DNA from: Verrucomicrobiaceae bacterium
GTDB lineage: Bacteria; Verrucomicrobiota; Verrucomicrobiia; Verrucomicrobiales; Verrucomicrobiaceae
DNA length: 64,000 nucleotides
Assembly (NCBI GenBank): GCA_027487315.1
Contig: JAIYDW010000037.1
Location: 1-64,000, forward strand
Direction of reading: 5' to 3'
A program made the translations under genes and the position numbers. Numbering within the stretch: position 1 is the first letter of the stretch; each line of letters opens with the position of its first letter. The notes below the pieces were generated by a model that saw nothing but the letters and a program-made list of their open reading frames with translations, ran no database searches and was not told where the DNA came from. This document shows, one piece after another, positions 26,903 through 34,847 of this stretch.

Positions 26903-27608
26903 CGGGGTATTGCTGGTGGACAAGGGTCCTGACATGACGTCACACGATGTGGTGGCGGTGGCGCGGGGGTGCCTGGGGACCAAGAAGATCGGTCACTGCG
27001 GTACGCTGGATCCGATGGCGACGGGGATGTTGATTTTGGTGGTGGGAACGGCGACGAAGATTCAGGATCTGCTGATGGCGGAGGAGAAGGAGTATGTGGG
27101 GAGTTTGAAGCTGGGAGTGACCACGAACAGTCAGGATCGGGAAGGGGAGGTGGTGGAGGAACGGCCTGTGCCGGCGTTTACGGATGAGCAGATCCGGGAG
27201 GCGTTTGATGCCTACAAGGGAGATTTTTATCAGACGCCGCCGATGGTTTCGGCGGTGAAGATTGGGGGGGTGCCGCTTTACAAGCTGGCGCGGAAGGGGC
27301 AGGTGGTGGAGCGGGAGCCGCGGTTTGTCCGGGTGTTTGACTATCAGTTGCAGCGGATTGCGGTTCCGGAGGTGGATTTTCGAGTGGTGTGCAGCAAGGG
27401 TTTTTATGTGCGGACCTATGCGGCTGATATCGGGGAGAAGCTGGGTTGCGGGGCGCATTTGACGGATTTGCGGCGGACGCGGTCGGGGCACTTCACGCTT
27501 GAGCCGGGGCGGTGTGTGACGTTTCAGACGTTGAAGTCGGGGGATCGGGCGGCGGCGCTGTCGGCGATGATGTCGCTGTATGATGTGTCGAAGTTGCGGG
27601 GAGCGTGA
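26880..27608 (+). CDS. truB: tRNA pseudouridine-55 synthase
   Basis: The product (242 residues) converts U55 of tRNAs to pseudouridine. It starts INGVLLVDKGPDMTSHDVVA, and the catalytic Asp is in GHCGTLDPMATGMLILVVG near residue 39. YVGSLKLGVTTNSQD, QTPPMVSAVKIGGVPLYKLAR and CSKGFYVRTYAADIGEKLGCGAHL are further TruB blocks. The C-terminal PUA-like extension is short, as in many bacteria. It begins inside the end of nrnA. Confidence 0.96.
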   Translation: MKSDDTINGVLLVDKGPDMTSHDVVAVARGCLGTKKIGHCGTLDPMATGMLILVVGTATKIQDLLMAEEKEYVGSLKLGVTTNSQDREGEVVEERPVPAFTDEQIREAFDAYKGDFYQTPPMVSAVKIGGVPLYKLARKGQVVEREPRFVRVFDYQLQRIAVPEVDFRVVCSKGFYVRTYAADIGEKLGCGAHLTDLRRTRSGHFTLEPGRCVTFQTLKSGDRAAALSAMMSLYDVSKLRGA

Positions 27609-27635
27609 GGCGTCTGGTTGATTGATCATTGTTTT

Positions 27636-28577
27636 ATGAGCTGGCCTCATCGCATGGCGGAACTTTCGGGGTTGCCTGGACCTGTGGCGGTGGCGATTGG
27701 GGTGTTTGATGGTTTGCATCGGGGGCATCAGGAGGTGGTGCGTGCGGCGGTGGAGCATGCGAGGCAGCACCGGGGGACGGCGGTGGTGTTGACGTTTGAT
27801 CCGCATCCGGCGACGGTGCTGAGTCCGGAGCGGGTGCCGCCGTTGCTGACGACGCCGGGGCAGCGGAGGCGGTTGGCCGCTGAGATGGGGGTGGAGCATC
27901 TGGTGGCGCTGCCGTTTGATCAGGCGATGGCGGCGACGTCGCCGGAGGGATTTGTGGAGGGTCTGATGGAGGCGTGTCGGCCGTTAGGATGTGTGTCGGT
28001 GGGGTATGACTGGCGATTTGGTGCGGGGGGAGTGGGCAATGTGCATTTTTTGATGGATGCCGGGGCGAGGGATGGGTTTTCGGTTTACGGGGTGCCGCCG
28101 GTGAAAGTGGACGGGCGGGTGATCAGCAGCACGTGGGTGAGGGAGGCGGTGACGGCGGGGGATTTGGATTTGGCGGCGACGTTGTTGGGGCGGCGCTTTG
28201 GTTATCTGGGAGTGGTGGAGAGGGGAAGGCAGTTGGCGGGGCAGATGGGTTTTCCGACGGCGAACGTGCGGTTGGAGACGCAGGTGCATCCGCCGCAAGG
28301 GGTGTATGTGGGCGAGGTGATTTTGGGAGGGGAGAAACGGGGGGTGGTTTGCAATTTGGGGAGGCGACCGACGGTTGAGGCGGAGGGGGCGTTGTCGCTG
28401 GAGGCGCATGTGCTGGACTGGACAGGGGATCTTTATGGGCAGGAGATCGAGGTGCGGCTTTCGCACCTGCTGCGCGGTGAGCGTCGGTTTGACGGGGTGG
28501 AGGCGCTGTTTCAGCAGATTCGATTGGATATCGAGGCTGGACGGCGTTGGTGGGAAGGTTTTCGAGGAAAAGATTGA
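27636..28577 (+). CDS. ribF: Bifunctional riboflavin kinase/FAD synthetase
   Basis: The product (313 residues) makes FMN and FAD from riboflavin. The N-terminal nucleotidyl transferase domain has AVAIGVFDGLHRGHQEVV and VLTFDPHPATVL; GYDWRFGAGGVGNVHFL and ISSTWVREAV follow. The C-terminal kinase domain shows RQLAGQMGFPTANVRL and VHPPQGVYVGEVIL. ATG at 27636 is used; a TTG 18 bases earlier keeps the frame and an ATG at 27654 is also possible. It is the last protein gene before ssrA, as in many translation operons. Confidence 0.95.
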   Translation: MSWPHRMAELSGLPGPVAVAIGVFDGLHRGHQEVVRAAVEHARQHRGTAVVLTFDPHPATVLSPERVPPLLTTPGQRRRLAAEMGVEHLVALPFDQAMAATSPEGFVEGLMEACRPLGCVSVGYDWRFGAGGVGNVHFLMDAGARDGFSVYGVPPVKVDGRVISSTWVREAVTAGDLDLAATLLGRRFGYLGVVERGRQLAGQMGFPTANVRLETQVHPPQGVYVGEVILGGEKRGVVCNLGRRPTVEAEGALSLEAHVLDWTGDLYGQEIEVRLSHLLRGERRFDGVEALFQQIRLDIEAGRRWWEGFRGKD

Positions 28578-28621
28578 ACGTGACCGGTTTCGCGGGTATC
28601 TGATCTTTGTCTCAACGACAT

Positions 28622-28974
28622 GGGGGCGTCACGGTTTCGACGGGTAGCCTGAAGTCGTAGTGGCATGCCGAGGATGATTCGTTGGCCTCGTAAATCACCG
28701 AGTCAAAACAAACAAACGCAAACTCTAACGAGCTAGCACTCGCGGCTTAAGCCCCGCGACATCCTGACGGCAATGTCTAGTAGCCGGCCGGATGCACTCA
28801 CTAGGCTGGTCAGTTGACCGGGTCACCGGGTCGAAGACGAGATTCAACAGGGGTCTAGGTGAAGGGGATTCTGCCGATCGAAGCCCTCAACCGAAATCAA
28901 ATGAACGGCTAAGCATGTAGAAGCTGCGGTAGACGGTTGCTCGGACAGGGGTTCGACTCCCCTCGCCTCCACCA
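28622..28974 (+). ncRNA. ssrA: Transfer-messenger RNA
   Basis: The 5' end GGGGGCG (28622-28628) pairs with CGCCTCC (28964-28970) before ACCA, forming the acceptor stem; GTTTCGACGGG near the start and GGTTCGACTCCCC near the end are the usual tRNA-like parts. The resume codon GCA (28718) opens a tag of ten residues, ANSNELALAA, ending at TAA (28748-28750). Total length is 353 nt with pseudoknot-rich middle sequence. It rescues stalled ribosomes and marks their products for proteolysis. The 3' CCA is encoded. Confidence 0.96.
28934..28974 (+). other. Likely prophage attachment site (attL) in the ssrA 3' end
   Basis: An integrase gene follows ssrA at once, and the 3' end of tmRNA is a common target of tyrosine integrases. 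The T-arm and acceptor part (GGTTCGACTCCCC to CCACCA) would be the shared core. The matching right site lies outside the window, so the core length cannot be measured. Confidence 0.45.
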
Positions 28975-28984
28975 TTCAAAAAAG

Positions 28985-29024
28985 AGCGCTGGGCCTTGTA
29001 AAATAAGGTCTGGCGCTTTTTTTG
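28985..29024 (+). terminator. Intrinsic terminator of ssrA
   Basis: AGCGCTGGGCCTT (28985-28997) pairs base by base, with three G-T pairs, to AAGGTCTGGCGCT (29005-29017), and seven T residues follow. It lies 10 bp past the tmRNA CCA. If the prophage is inserted within ssrA, this terminator came with the phage or was duplicated. Confidence 0.93.
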
Positions 29025-29102
29025 TGGGTTGGTGGGTTGGGGCTGAATTTGGCCTTTTTTGGCTCTTTTTGGCCTTGTTTTGGGTGTAAAAGTGGGTAAT
29101 TC

Positions 29103-30338
29103 GTGGGCATGTCTGAGGGGGCGGAAGTGGTGTCTTTTGGGGGGGCGGTGTGCCGGGTGGCACGGCGCTCGGATGGGCGTTGGGTGGTGCGGTGGCGGGA
29201 GGCGCGGGTGGGGCGTTCGACGACTTCGATGTCGAAGGAGGGGGCGATGAAGTTGGCGCGGGCGAAGGTGCGGGAGCTGGCTGGGGGGATTGGTGGGCAG
29301 GTGGTGACTTCGGGGGAGGTGGAGTTGATCAAGCGGCTGAAGGCGGTGGCGGGGGAGCGGTCGTGTTTTGCGGTGCTGGATCTGTTGGAGGATGCGGTGA
29401 AGCGGCTGGGGGGATGGGAGGTGTTTGGGCGGGCGCTGCGGTTTTATGAGGCGTCCGGTATGGCGACGGTGGAGCGGGTGACGGTGAAGAAGGCGAGGGA
29501 TAAGTTTTTGGATGCTTATGAGGCGAAGGCTCGGTTGACGCGGGCGGGGCTGCGGAAGGAGCTGGATGCGTTTTGTGCGACGTTTGAGGGGCTGGCGGTG
29601 TGTGATCTTTCGGTGGAGATCCTGGGGCCGTGGATCCTGCGGCCGCGTGCGGATGGGTTGGCGGTGGGGGCTCGCTTTGCGAACAATCGATTGGATTCCT
29701 GGCGGACGTTTCTGAACAAGTGTCGCGGGTGGAATTTTTGGCCGAAGGGGGAGAAGCATCCGGCGGAGTTGATCGAGCGGCAGAAGGAGGCGAGTCGGTT
29801 GCCGCCGATTTGGTCGGTGGAGCAGATCCGGAAGGCGCTGGGGGCGGTGGAGCTACGGCAGCGGCCGTATTTGGTGCTGGGGTGTTTTGCGGGGTTGCGG
29901 CCGTTTGAGCTGACGCGGCTGCAGTGGGAGCACGTGGATTGGGTGCGGGGTTACGTGCATGTGCCGCCTGAGGTGGCGCTTAAGACTTTGCAGGAGCGGT
30001 TTGTGCCGCTGGAGGCGAATGCGCGAGCGATGCTAAGTGGTTGGATAGGGAAGACGGGGAAGTGCTGCCAGGTGCATGATCGGGAAGAGATCAGTTTGGT
30101 GCTGCGGGGGGCGGGGATCATTGATAGTTGGCCGCAGGATGTGATGCGGCATAGCTACATCAGTTATCGCATTGCGCGGGGCGATGGGGCGGGGGTGGTG
30201 GCGGAGCACTCGGGGAACTCAGAGAGGATCATTCGGAGGCACTACAGGCGGCCGTTGATGCGGGAGGATGGGGTGGGGTGGTTTGGGGTGACGTTAGCTG
30301 AGGCGGGGGAAGCAGAGGGCGAAGAGGAGGAAGCCTAG
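29103..30338 (+). CDS. int: Tyrosine recombinase (phage integrase)
   Basis: The 411-residue protein has the catalytic domain of tyrosine recombinases at its C-terminus. The first Arg is in LGCFAGLRPFELTRLQWEHV near residue 265, the His-Arg box reads QDVMRHSYISYRI, the next His is in VVAEHSGNSERI and the nucleophile Tyr in IIRRHYRRP. The N-terminal 60 residues look like an arm-binding domain (RRSDGRWVVRWREARVGRSTTS). It should insert and excise the prophage at ssrA. GTG at 29103 and ATG at 29109 are both possible starts. Confidence 0.93.
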   Translation: MGMSEGAEVVSFGGAVCRVARRSDGRWVVRWREARVGRSTTSMSKEGAMKLARAKVRELAGGIGGQVVTSGEVELIKRLKAVAGERSCFAVLDLLEDAVKRLGGWEVFGRALRFYEASGMATVERVTVKKARDKFLDAYEAKARLTRAGLRKELDAFCATFEGLAVCDLSVEILGPWILRPRADGLAVGARFANNRLDSWRTFLNKCRGWNFWPKGEKHPAELIERQKEASRLPPIWSVEQIRKALGAVELRQRPYLVLGCFAGLRPFELTRLQWEHVDWVRGYVHVPPEVALKTLQERFVPLEANARAMLSGWIGKTGKCCQVHDREEISLVLRGAGIIDSWPQDVMRHSYISYRIARGDGAGVVAEHSGNSERIIRRHYRRPLMREDGVGWFGVTLAEAGEAEGEEEEA

Positions 30339-30388
30339 GAGCCACAGTGTGCAGGCTTTGGCGGCTGAGGCTATCGTGAGGGCGAGGA

Positions 30389-31054
30389 TCATTTCCAGTT
30401 TCGATCAAAAGCGCGGCGGACCTCAAATGCTTTGAATCCGGGTTCAATGTAGCGAAAGAAAAAAGGTAATACCTGGAGGTCAATTTCAGTGAGTGCTTGA
30501 CGTGGTTTGTCGCGATAGGGTCCAAGCACGCTGTCGACGGGGGATTGCGAGTGACCGCTGAATCCAAGTGCTGCCATGATGGCGATGTGAGCTTGTTCGG
30601 TGAACAATTCGAGACTGCCCTGTTCAACGCTCAATATGACCAGGGAACGAGTGAGTTCGTTCGATCCATTCCACCATTTCCACCATCCCCAGGTGCGGGT
30701 GCCAATTGGGGTAACGCCGTGTTTTTTGACGGCGGCGATGAAGTCTTTTCGTTCGACAATGACGATGCGAAATGGGGCTTCATTGAAGCGTGGCGCCATG
30801 AGGGGAAAATGAAATGGAACAGGAGCCAGTGCATCGTTGATGCTTTGAAGTATGGTGGTGCAAGCCGCTTCTGGTTCTGGATTTGAAGTTTCGTTGTAGA
30901 TGGTAACGGCTCCGGGGCTGGCCCAACGTTGAGTAGGCTGCTTGGGGTCGCTAGCGACGTCCTCCACGAATTTGCGCAACGCTTCCGGCGTTGGCTGTTG
31001 GGAAAATGATAGGAGAGGTTGGGATGCCACCAAAAGAAGTAAGATTGCCTTCAT
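30389..31054 (-). CDS. Exported protein of unknown function (possible moron gene)
   Basis: The product (221 residues) starts with a signal peptide, MKAILLLLVASQPLLSFSQQ. The C-terminal half (EQAHIAIMAALGFSGHSQSPVDSVLG, then LTEIDLQVLPFFFRYIEPGFKAFEVRRAF) resembles DUF2927-like putative peptidases in spacing, but I am not certain. It lies against the direction of the phage genes and its base use is more even than theirs, which suggests separate acquisition. Such genes between integrase and repressor are often expressed from the prophage and alter the host. Function unknown. Confidence 0.7.
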   Translation of the reverse strand: MKAILLLLVASQPLLSFSQQPTPEALRKFVEDVASDPKQPTQRWASPGAVTIYNETSNPEPEAACTTILQSINDALAPVPFHFPLMAPRFNEAPFRIVIVERKDFIAAVKKHGVTPIGTRTWGWWKWWNGSNELTRSLVILSVEQGSLELFTEQAHIAIMAALGFSGHSQSPVDSVLGPYRDKPRQALTEIDLQVLPFFFRYIEPGFKAFEVRRAFDRNWK

Positions 31055-31158
31055 GGAAGCAAGGTAGCATGGCAGTCAAGGCCAAGGGCCGCGAATCACG
31101 TTGCGGCTGGGGTAGCTGCGAACATTTAGATGAGAGTTTTTGGCGAGGTCGATTTTTT

Positions 31159-31428
31159 CTAACTCGCTTTGTTTTTGCGTGGCGGGGTGCGGTAGGGTGC
31201 GGATTGTTCAGCAAGGAGAGCGATGCTGTTGATATCGGGGTCGTCGGCCGCGATCTCCATGCGCAAAGGAAAAGCGATGCGCCCTGTGCTGTGATATGCT
31301 TCAAGAGCGGCTTCTAAAGCTGCACGGGCTAAGGTTACGCCTTCGATTTTGGTGGCGGTTTCAAAGGCGTTAAGGCGGTCGGTGGTGGTCTGATCCAGGC
31401 GGAGGCCAAGGTTACGAGCATTTTTCAT
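31159..31428 (-). CDS. Small ribbon-helix-helix-like regulator
   Basis: The 89-residue protein begins NARNLGLRLDQTTTDRLNAFETATKIEGVTLARAALEAALEAY, a pattern of one strand and two helices close to the ribbon-helix-helix fold of Arc/CopG repressors. The tail is Pro- and Lys-rich. It is transcribed leftwards away from an array of GCCAAC repeats that it probably binds. Given the position beside the early operon, it is a candidate lysogeny repressor or its modulator. Confidence 0.6.
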   Translation of the reverse strand: MKNARNLGLRLDQTTTDRLNAFETATKIEGVTLARAALEAALEAYHSTGRIAFPLRMEIAADDPDINSIALLAEQSAPYRTPPRKNKAS

Positions 31429-31440
31429 GTGTAGCCCTTA

Positions 31441-31510
31441 GTGGAAAAAGTTGGCATTGCCAACAAAAAGTTGTTGCGCACTCTGCCAACATCGCCAACA
31501 ATGCCAACAT
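31441..31510. promoter_or_regulatory. Operator array of GCCAAC repeats between divergent regulators
   Basis: TTGGCATTGCCAA (31451-31463) is a perfect 13-bp palindrome. To its right GCCAAC occurs three times at 9-bp steps (31485, 31494, 31503), the last touching the start of the rightward gene. Inverted and direct repeats of short boxes at this spacing are the usual targets of ribbon-helix-helix repressors. The array covers the whole space between the two regulators, so both promoters should be controlled from it. Confidence 0.75.
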
Positions 31511-31693
31511 ATGAGATCGGTGCATGCGAAACTAGACGACGAGCTGGACAAGGAGCTGACAGACTTGGAAGCGAGAACACGACTGAGCGCGGCTGACTTG
31601 ATGCGCCAGGGCCTGATGAGAGTGGCGAAGGAAGTTAAGACGCTGGGGAAGCTGGAGATTCTAACGGACGTGGGTGCTGAGGAAGCAGTCTGA
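31511..31693 (+). CDS. CopG-like ribbon-helix-helix protein
   Basis: The 60-residue product reads MRSVHAKLDDELDKELTDLE, then ARTRLSAADLMRQGLMRVAKEV, a short strand followed by two helices as in CopG/Arc DNA-binding proteins. ATG at 31511 was chosen because the longer frame from TTG 31451 would run through the operator array. It heads the rightward operon with the BRO-type gene 29 bp downstream. It likely acts as a Cro-like or arbitrating regulator together with the leftward gene. Confidence 0.7.
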   Translation: MRSVHAKLDDELDKELTDLEARTRLSAADLMRQGLMRVAKEVKTLGKLEILTDVGAEEAV

Positions 31694-31722
31694 ACACTGA
31701 GAGAAATTTAGGAGTGAACGAG

Positions 31723-32634
31723 ATGATGAACACTGACAACGACACGACTGGCCTGATGAGGGCATTTGATTTTAACTCCCATCCGGTGCGGGTGGTCGAG
31801 CGCGACGGGGCACCGTGGTTTGTTGCGGCAGATGTTTGTCGGGTATTGGACCTTTCTAATCCATCAAAGGTGTGCGGAGATTTGGATGAGGACGAAACAA
31901 TGACCCTAACTACTAGTGAGGGTCATTCTGGTCAGCGTGGCGGGGCGCAGTTTTTGAATGTCATTTCCGAATCCGGCCTCTACGCGCTGGTGTTCAAGTC
32001 CCGCAAGCCTGAGGCGAAGGTGTTTCGGCGGTGGGTGACGTCGGAGGTGCTGCCTGCGATCCGGCAGACGGGGGCTTATGCGGTGGGGGGCTCTGGTGAT
32101 GGGCTGGGGATGAGTGAGGACAGGGAGAGCATTTTGCGCTTTGTGCGGGGGTGCTGCGCGGGTTGGCCGCTGGAGCGGCAGTTGGAGTTCGGGCTGGCGG
32201 TGCGGCGGTTTGCGAAGGGGATGGGGGTGGTGTTTGAGACGGCGGTGGAGCCTGGGGTGGGACGGGTGCTGGTGTTTCCAAAGGTGGTGCTGGAGGAGGT
32301 GCGCAAGCGTTACACGACGGTGACCCGCCTGCCTGACAGCGATGCGGTGGAGTTTGAGAAGCTGCTGCTTACGGCGGTGGAGGGGATGGGGGCTGAGGGG
32401 CAGATGTCCTGCGAGCTGCTGCGCGGGCTGGCTAAGACGCTGAGCCTTTTCCCCGGCATTTTTGGGCCGAATACGAGTCTGGCGAGCGAGCGGAGCGGGT
32501 TTGGGAAGCTGGCGCAGCGATTCAATGGGCTGCGGTTTCCGAGCGGGGTGGTGCTGACGATCAGACGTCGCAGCGACCGGGTGACTTATTTCATCAAGCG
32601 GGACGCGGCCTACGGGGTGGCGCTGCTGAGCTAG
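31723..32634 (+). CDS. BRO-family phage antirepressor
   Basis: The product (303 residues) opens with a BRO N-terminal DNA-binding domain: FDFNSHPVRVVERDGAPWFVAADVCRVLDLSN, then ISESGLYALVFKSRKPEAKVFRRWVTSEVLPAIRQTGAY. The rest (about 130-303) has no family I recognise and may be the regulatory or ligand part. AGGAG eight bases before ATG 31723 decides that start over GTG 31714. Antirepressors of this type work in the switch from lysogeny to growth. Confidence 0.85.
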   Translation: MMNTDNDTTGLMRAFDFNSHPVRVVERDGAPWFVAADVCRVLDLSNPSKVCGDLDEDETMTLTTSEGHSGQRGGAQFLNVISESGLYALVFKSRKPEAKVFRRWVTSEVLPAIRQTGAYAVGGSGDGLGMSEDRESILRFVRGCCAGWPLERQLEFGLAVRRFAKGMGVVFETAVEPGVGRVLVFPKVVLEEVRKRYTTVTRLPDSDAVEFEKLLLTAVEGMGAEGQMSCELLRGLAKTLSLFPGIFGPNTSLASERSGFGKLAQRFNGLRFPSGVVLTIRRRSDRVTYFIKRDAAYGVALLS

Positions 32635-32704
32635 TGACTTTCAGGCCCTCTACCAGCGGGGCGGTGCGAGCTGGGAAAAACAACCCAAAGCGGAGGACAA
32701 CGCG

Positions 32705-33292
32705 ATGACGACGACGACAAAAGAACCAAGCAAGAGAAGAACGGTTAGGGGTGTGCAAGCGCAGCCGAAGGGACGCACACAGGTGGGAGGCCGGGGGCCT
32801 CGCCAGATGGGGGCTGTGAACGATACGGAGACGCGGGCTGTGATGCTGGGGCATACCGTTCGCATTTTAGCGGATTACGATGGGCTCAAAGGGCACTATG
32901 CGAAGGTGCTGAGCAGCGGTGGGGGGCAGGTGGAGGTGAATGTGCATCTTTACGGGAAGCTGGAGCCGAGGCGGGTGATTTTCCTGGAGCGGGAGCTGGC
33001 GGTGGTGCCGATGAATGACACGCTGACGGACACTGGGGAGGCGATGGCAGTCGATGCGGAGGTGTATGTGATGATTCGGCGATGCGCGAATTTGAGGGCG
33101 GAGGCGCGGGTCGGGCCAGTTTCGACGGTGGTGGCGGAGAGGCTGGAGAGAAGAGCGAAGAAGCTGCACGATGTGGTGCGGTGCCTGCAGCGGGCGCGGT
33201 CGGTGCGGCAGGCGCATCAGTGGGTGAGGGACGTGGGGACGCCGTGCTGTTATGCGCTGGTGGTGGTGAATGAAGGGAGGATCGGGGCATGA
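32705..33292 (+). CDS. Phage protein with a possible KOW/SH3-like barrel
   Basis: A 195-residue basic protein. Residues about 45-105 (MLGHTVRILADYDGLKGHYAKVLSSGGGQVEVNVHLYGKLEPRRVIFLERELAVVP) look like a KOW-type small barrel as in NusG or ribosomal L24. The remaining C-terminal half is helical and Arg-rich. The N-terminal 40 residues are Lys/Arg/Gly-rich and probably disordered. It may bind nucleic acid, perhaps in transcription control; this is inference from the fold guess. It opens the long early operon. Confidence 0.6.
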   Translation: MTTTTKEPSKRRTVRGVQAQPKGRTQVGGRGPRQMGAVNDTETRAVMLGHTVRILADYDGLKGHYAKVLSSGGGQVEVNVHLYGKLEPRRVIFLERELAVVPMNDTLTDTGEAMAVDAEVYVMIRRCANLRAEARVGPVSTVVAERLERRAKKLHDVVRCLQRARSVRQAHQWVRDVGTPCCYALVVVNEGRIGA

Positions 33293-33489
33293 GTCGCTTG
33301 AGCGAACAAATCGAATGGCGGGAGTCTTCGGTGGAGATGCCGGATGATGAGCAGTCGGTGCTTATTTGTGCGGGCGGCGAAGTGGGTGAGGCGTTTCACG
33401 ATGATGGGGCTTGGTATTGGGCAAGTGGTGGCGGTTTCAAGGGTGAGGTGATTTGGTGCCCGATGCCTGAAGGGAGGGCTGGGGTATGA
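33289..33489 (+). CDS. DUF551-like small protein
   Basis: The 66-residue product has IEWRESSVEMPDDEQSVLICAGGEVGEAF, then a Trp-rich middle and a final VIWCPMPEG. The spacing of the opening Trp, the Pro-x4-VL strand and the terminal W-x-P-x-P-E matches DUF551 proteins, which are common in prophages and of unknown function. It overlaps the genes before and after by four bases (ATGA). Confidence 0.7.
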   Translation: MSRLSEQIEWRESSVEMPDDEQSVLICAGGEVGEAFHDDGAWYWASGGGFKGEVIWCPMPEGRAGV

Positions 33490-33782
33490 AGCTGTTTGAG
33501 GTGCTGATGGGGTTTGAGGATATGATGCATCACTACACGGCGATGTGTTTGTGTCGGGCGGAGGTGGACTGGATGGCGGTGATGGAGGCGGAGGAGCGGG
33601 TGCGGTTTGTGTTTCGGCTGCTGGAGGGGGTGAAGGTGGAGGTGGCGCGGGTGCGGGAGCTGGATGTGCTGGAAGCGTGGCGGATCGGGGAGGCGCAGGG
33701 TCCGACGTGGGGGCGGATTTCGAAGGCTGAACTGGCGGAACTTGAAAACGAAGAAAGGAACCTAAATTGTGAATGCGAGTGA
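33486..33782 (+). CDS. Early phage protein, unknown, 98 residues
   Basis: A short acidic, mostly helical protein (KLFEVLMGFEDMMHHYTAMC, then VDWMAVMEAEERVRFVFRLLEGVKVEVARVRELDVLEAW). I recognise no family. It is coupled to the previous gene at GGGGTATGA and overlaps the next by 14 bases. The Asn/Glu-rich end (ENEERNLNCECE) is unlike the rest. Confidence 0.7.
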   Translation: MKLFEVLMGFEDMMHHYTAMCLCRAEVDWMAVMEAEERVRFVFRLLEGVKVEVARVRELDVLEAWRIGEAQGPTWGRISKAELAELENEERNLNCECE

Positions 33783-34047
33783 GTTGTTCTTGAGTGGGAT
33801 GGTGACGGGGGTGCTGCTGACGATCGCGGTGCTGGTGGCGGCGAAGCGGCCGAGAAGACGGGTGCGAGGTGATGGGGAGTCTGAGCGGCAGTGGATGCGG
33901 GCGGTGGATCAGGCGTTTGTGAAGGGGCGTGAGGAGGGGCTGGAGATGCGGCTGCCTAAGCAGGTGCTGAGGATCGAGACGGTGGGGCGCGGGTGGCGGG
34001 GGACGACGAAGCCGATCACGGCGGACGATGGAAGGGGGGCGGCGTGA
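33769..34047 (+). CDS. Small phage membrane protein
   Basis: The 92-residue product has one membrane helix near its start (LFLSGMVTGVLLTIAVLVAA) followed by a very basic stretch (KRPRRRVR), predicting an extracytoplasmic N-terminus and a cytoplasmic tail of about 65 residues. Translation begins at GTG (33769), inside the end of the previous gene. Function unknown. Confidence 0.68.
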   Translation: MNASELFLSGMVTGVLLTIAVLVAAKRPRRRVRGDGESERQWMRAVDQAFVKGREEGLEMRLPKQVLRIETVGRGWRGTTKPITADDGRGAA

Positions 34048-34847
34048 TGCGTGTGGATGTGGTGGAACAGTCGGTGCTGCTGCCGTGGGAGCGGTCGCAC
34101 AGGGGGTATCGATGGAAGGATATGCCTGGGAATGGTGAGGAGGATAAGAAGCTGAATTTCTACCTGTTTCGGACGGGGAGGATGCAGCTGGAGGAGGTGA
34201 AGGTGGAGCTGGAGTTGGAGGGGGAACTGCCGCAGGAGGTGACGGTGCCGATGGTGGAGGGTGGCTGGCGGTTGGGTGAGAAGGCGAAGGTGGAGAAGGC
34301 GAAGGGGATGGCGCTGGCACAGCGGCGGAAGAAGCTGCGGGTGGTGAAGCAGCCGTTTGGGAAGATCGGTTCTTTGCTGACGGATGTGACGCGGCGGCGG
34401 CGGGTGGTGACGGCGGAGCAGTTGTCTTTGGTGGAGGAGTATAAGGGGCTGTCGGCGCGGATGAACCGGATGGACTCGCCGCGGTCGATGATTATCGGTG
34501 TGATTCGGACGTTGGGCGGGAAAGAGGGGCCGTTTCTCAATGGGCTGGAGCGGGGCCAGGGGTGGACGCCGGAGATGCTGGGGATGGTGCGGCAGGCGCT
34601 GCCGATCATGCGGGCGCATGTGGAGGTGGTGGAGGCGACGCTGGCGCGGGTGCAGGCGGCGTGGGGGGTGTTTGAGCAGGGGCGGATGAAGAGGCGGCTG
34701 TGGATGGTGGATTTGATGCGGGCGAGTGGGTTGAGTGATCAGGCGGTGAAGGATTTTCGCGCTGGGGGGCTGCCGACTTTGAAGACGCTGAAGGCTTTGG
34801 AGAAGGGGCTGAATGCGCTGAACAGGAAGGAGGGGGCTGGGGTATGA
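34047..34847 (+). CDS. Early phage protein with a C-terminal helix-turn-helix
   Basis: The product (266 residues) is rich in Lys, Arg and Glu, with long helices in the middle (AQRRKKLRVVKQPFGKIGSLL and VEVVEATLARVQAAWGVFEQ). The C-terminus, WMVDLMRASGLSDQAVKDFRAGGLPTLKTLKALEKGLNAL, has the form of a Cro/C1-type helix-turn-helix. It may regulate transcription or replication, but I recognise no named family. ATG 34047 shares its A with the TGA stop of the previous gene. Confidence 0.7.
   Translation: MRVDVVEQSVLLPWERSHRGYRWKDMPGNGEEDKKLNFYLFRTGRMQLEEVKVELELEGELPQEVTVPMVEGGWRLGEKAKVEKAKGMALAQRRKKLRVVKQPFGKIGSLLTDVTRRRRVVTAEQLSLVEEYKGLSARMNRMDSPRSMIIGVIRTLGGKEGPFLNGLERGQGWTPEMLGMVRQALPIMRAHVEVVEATLARVQAAWGVFEQGRMKRRLWMVDLMRASGLSDQAVKDFRAGGLPTLKTLKALEKGLNALNRKEGAGV

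Noticed and set aside
30339-31158. A CRISPR array or a toxin-antitoxin pair near the integrase
   Set aside because: No regular repeats with spacers occur here or elsewhere in the window, and the two ribbon-helix-helix genes are divergent with no toxin-like partner gene.
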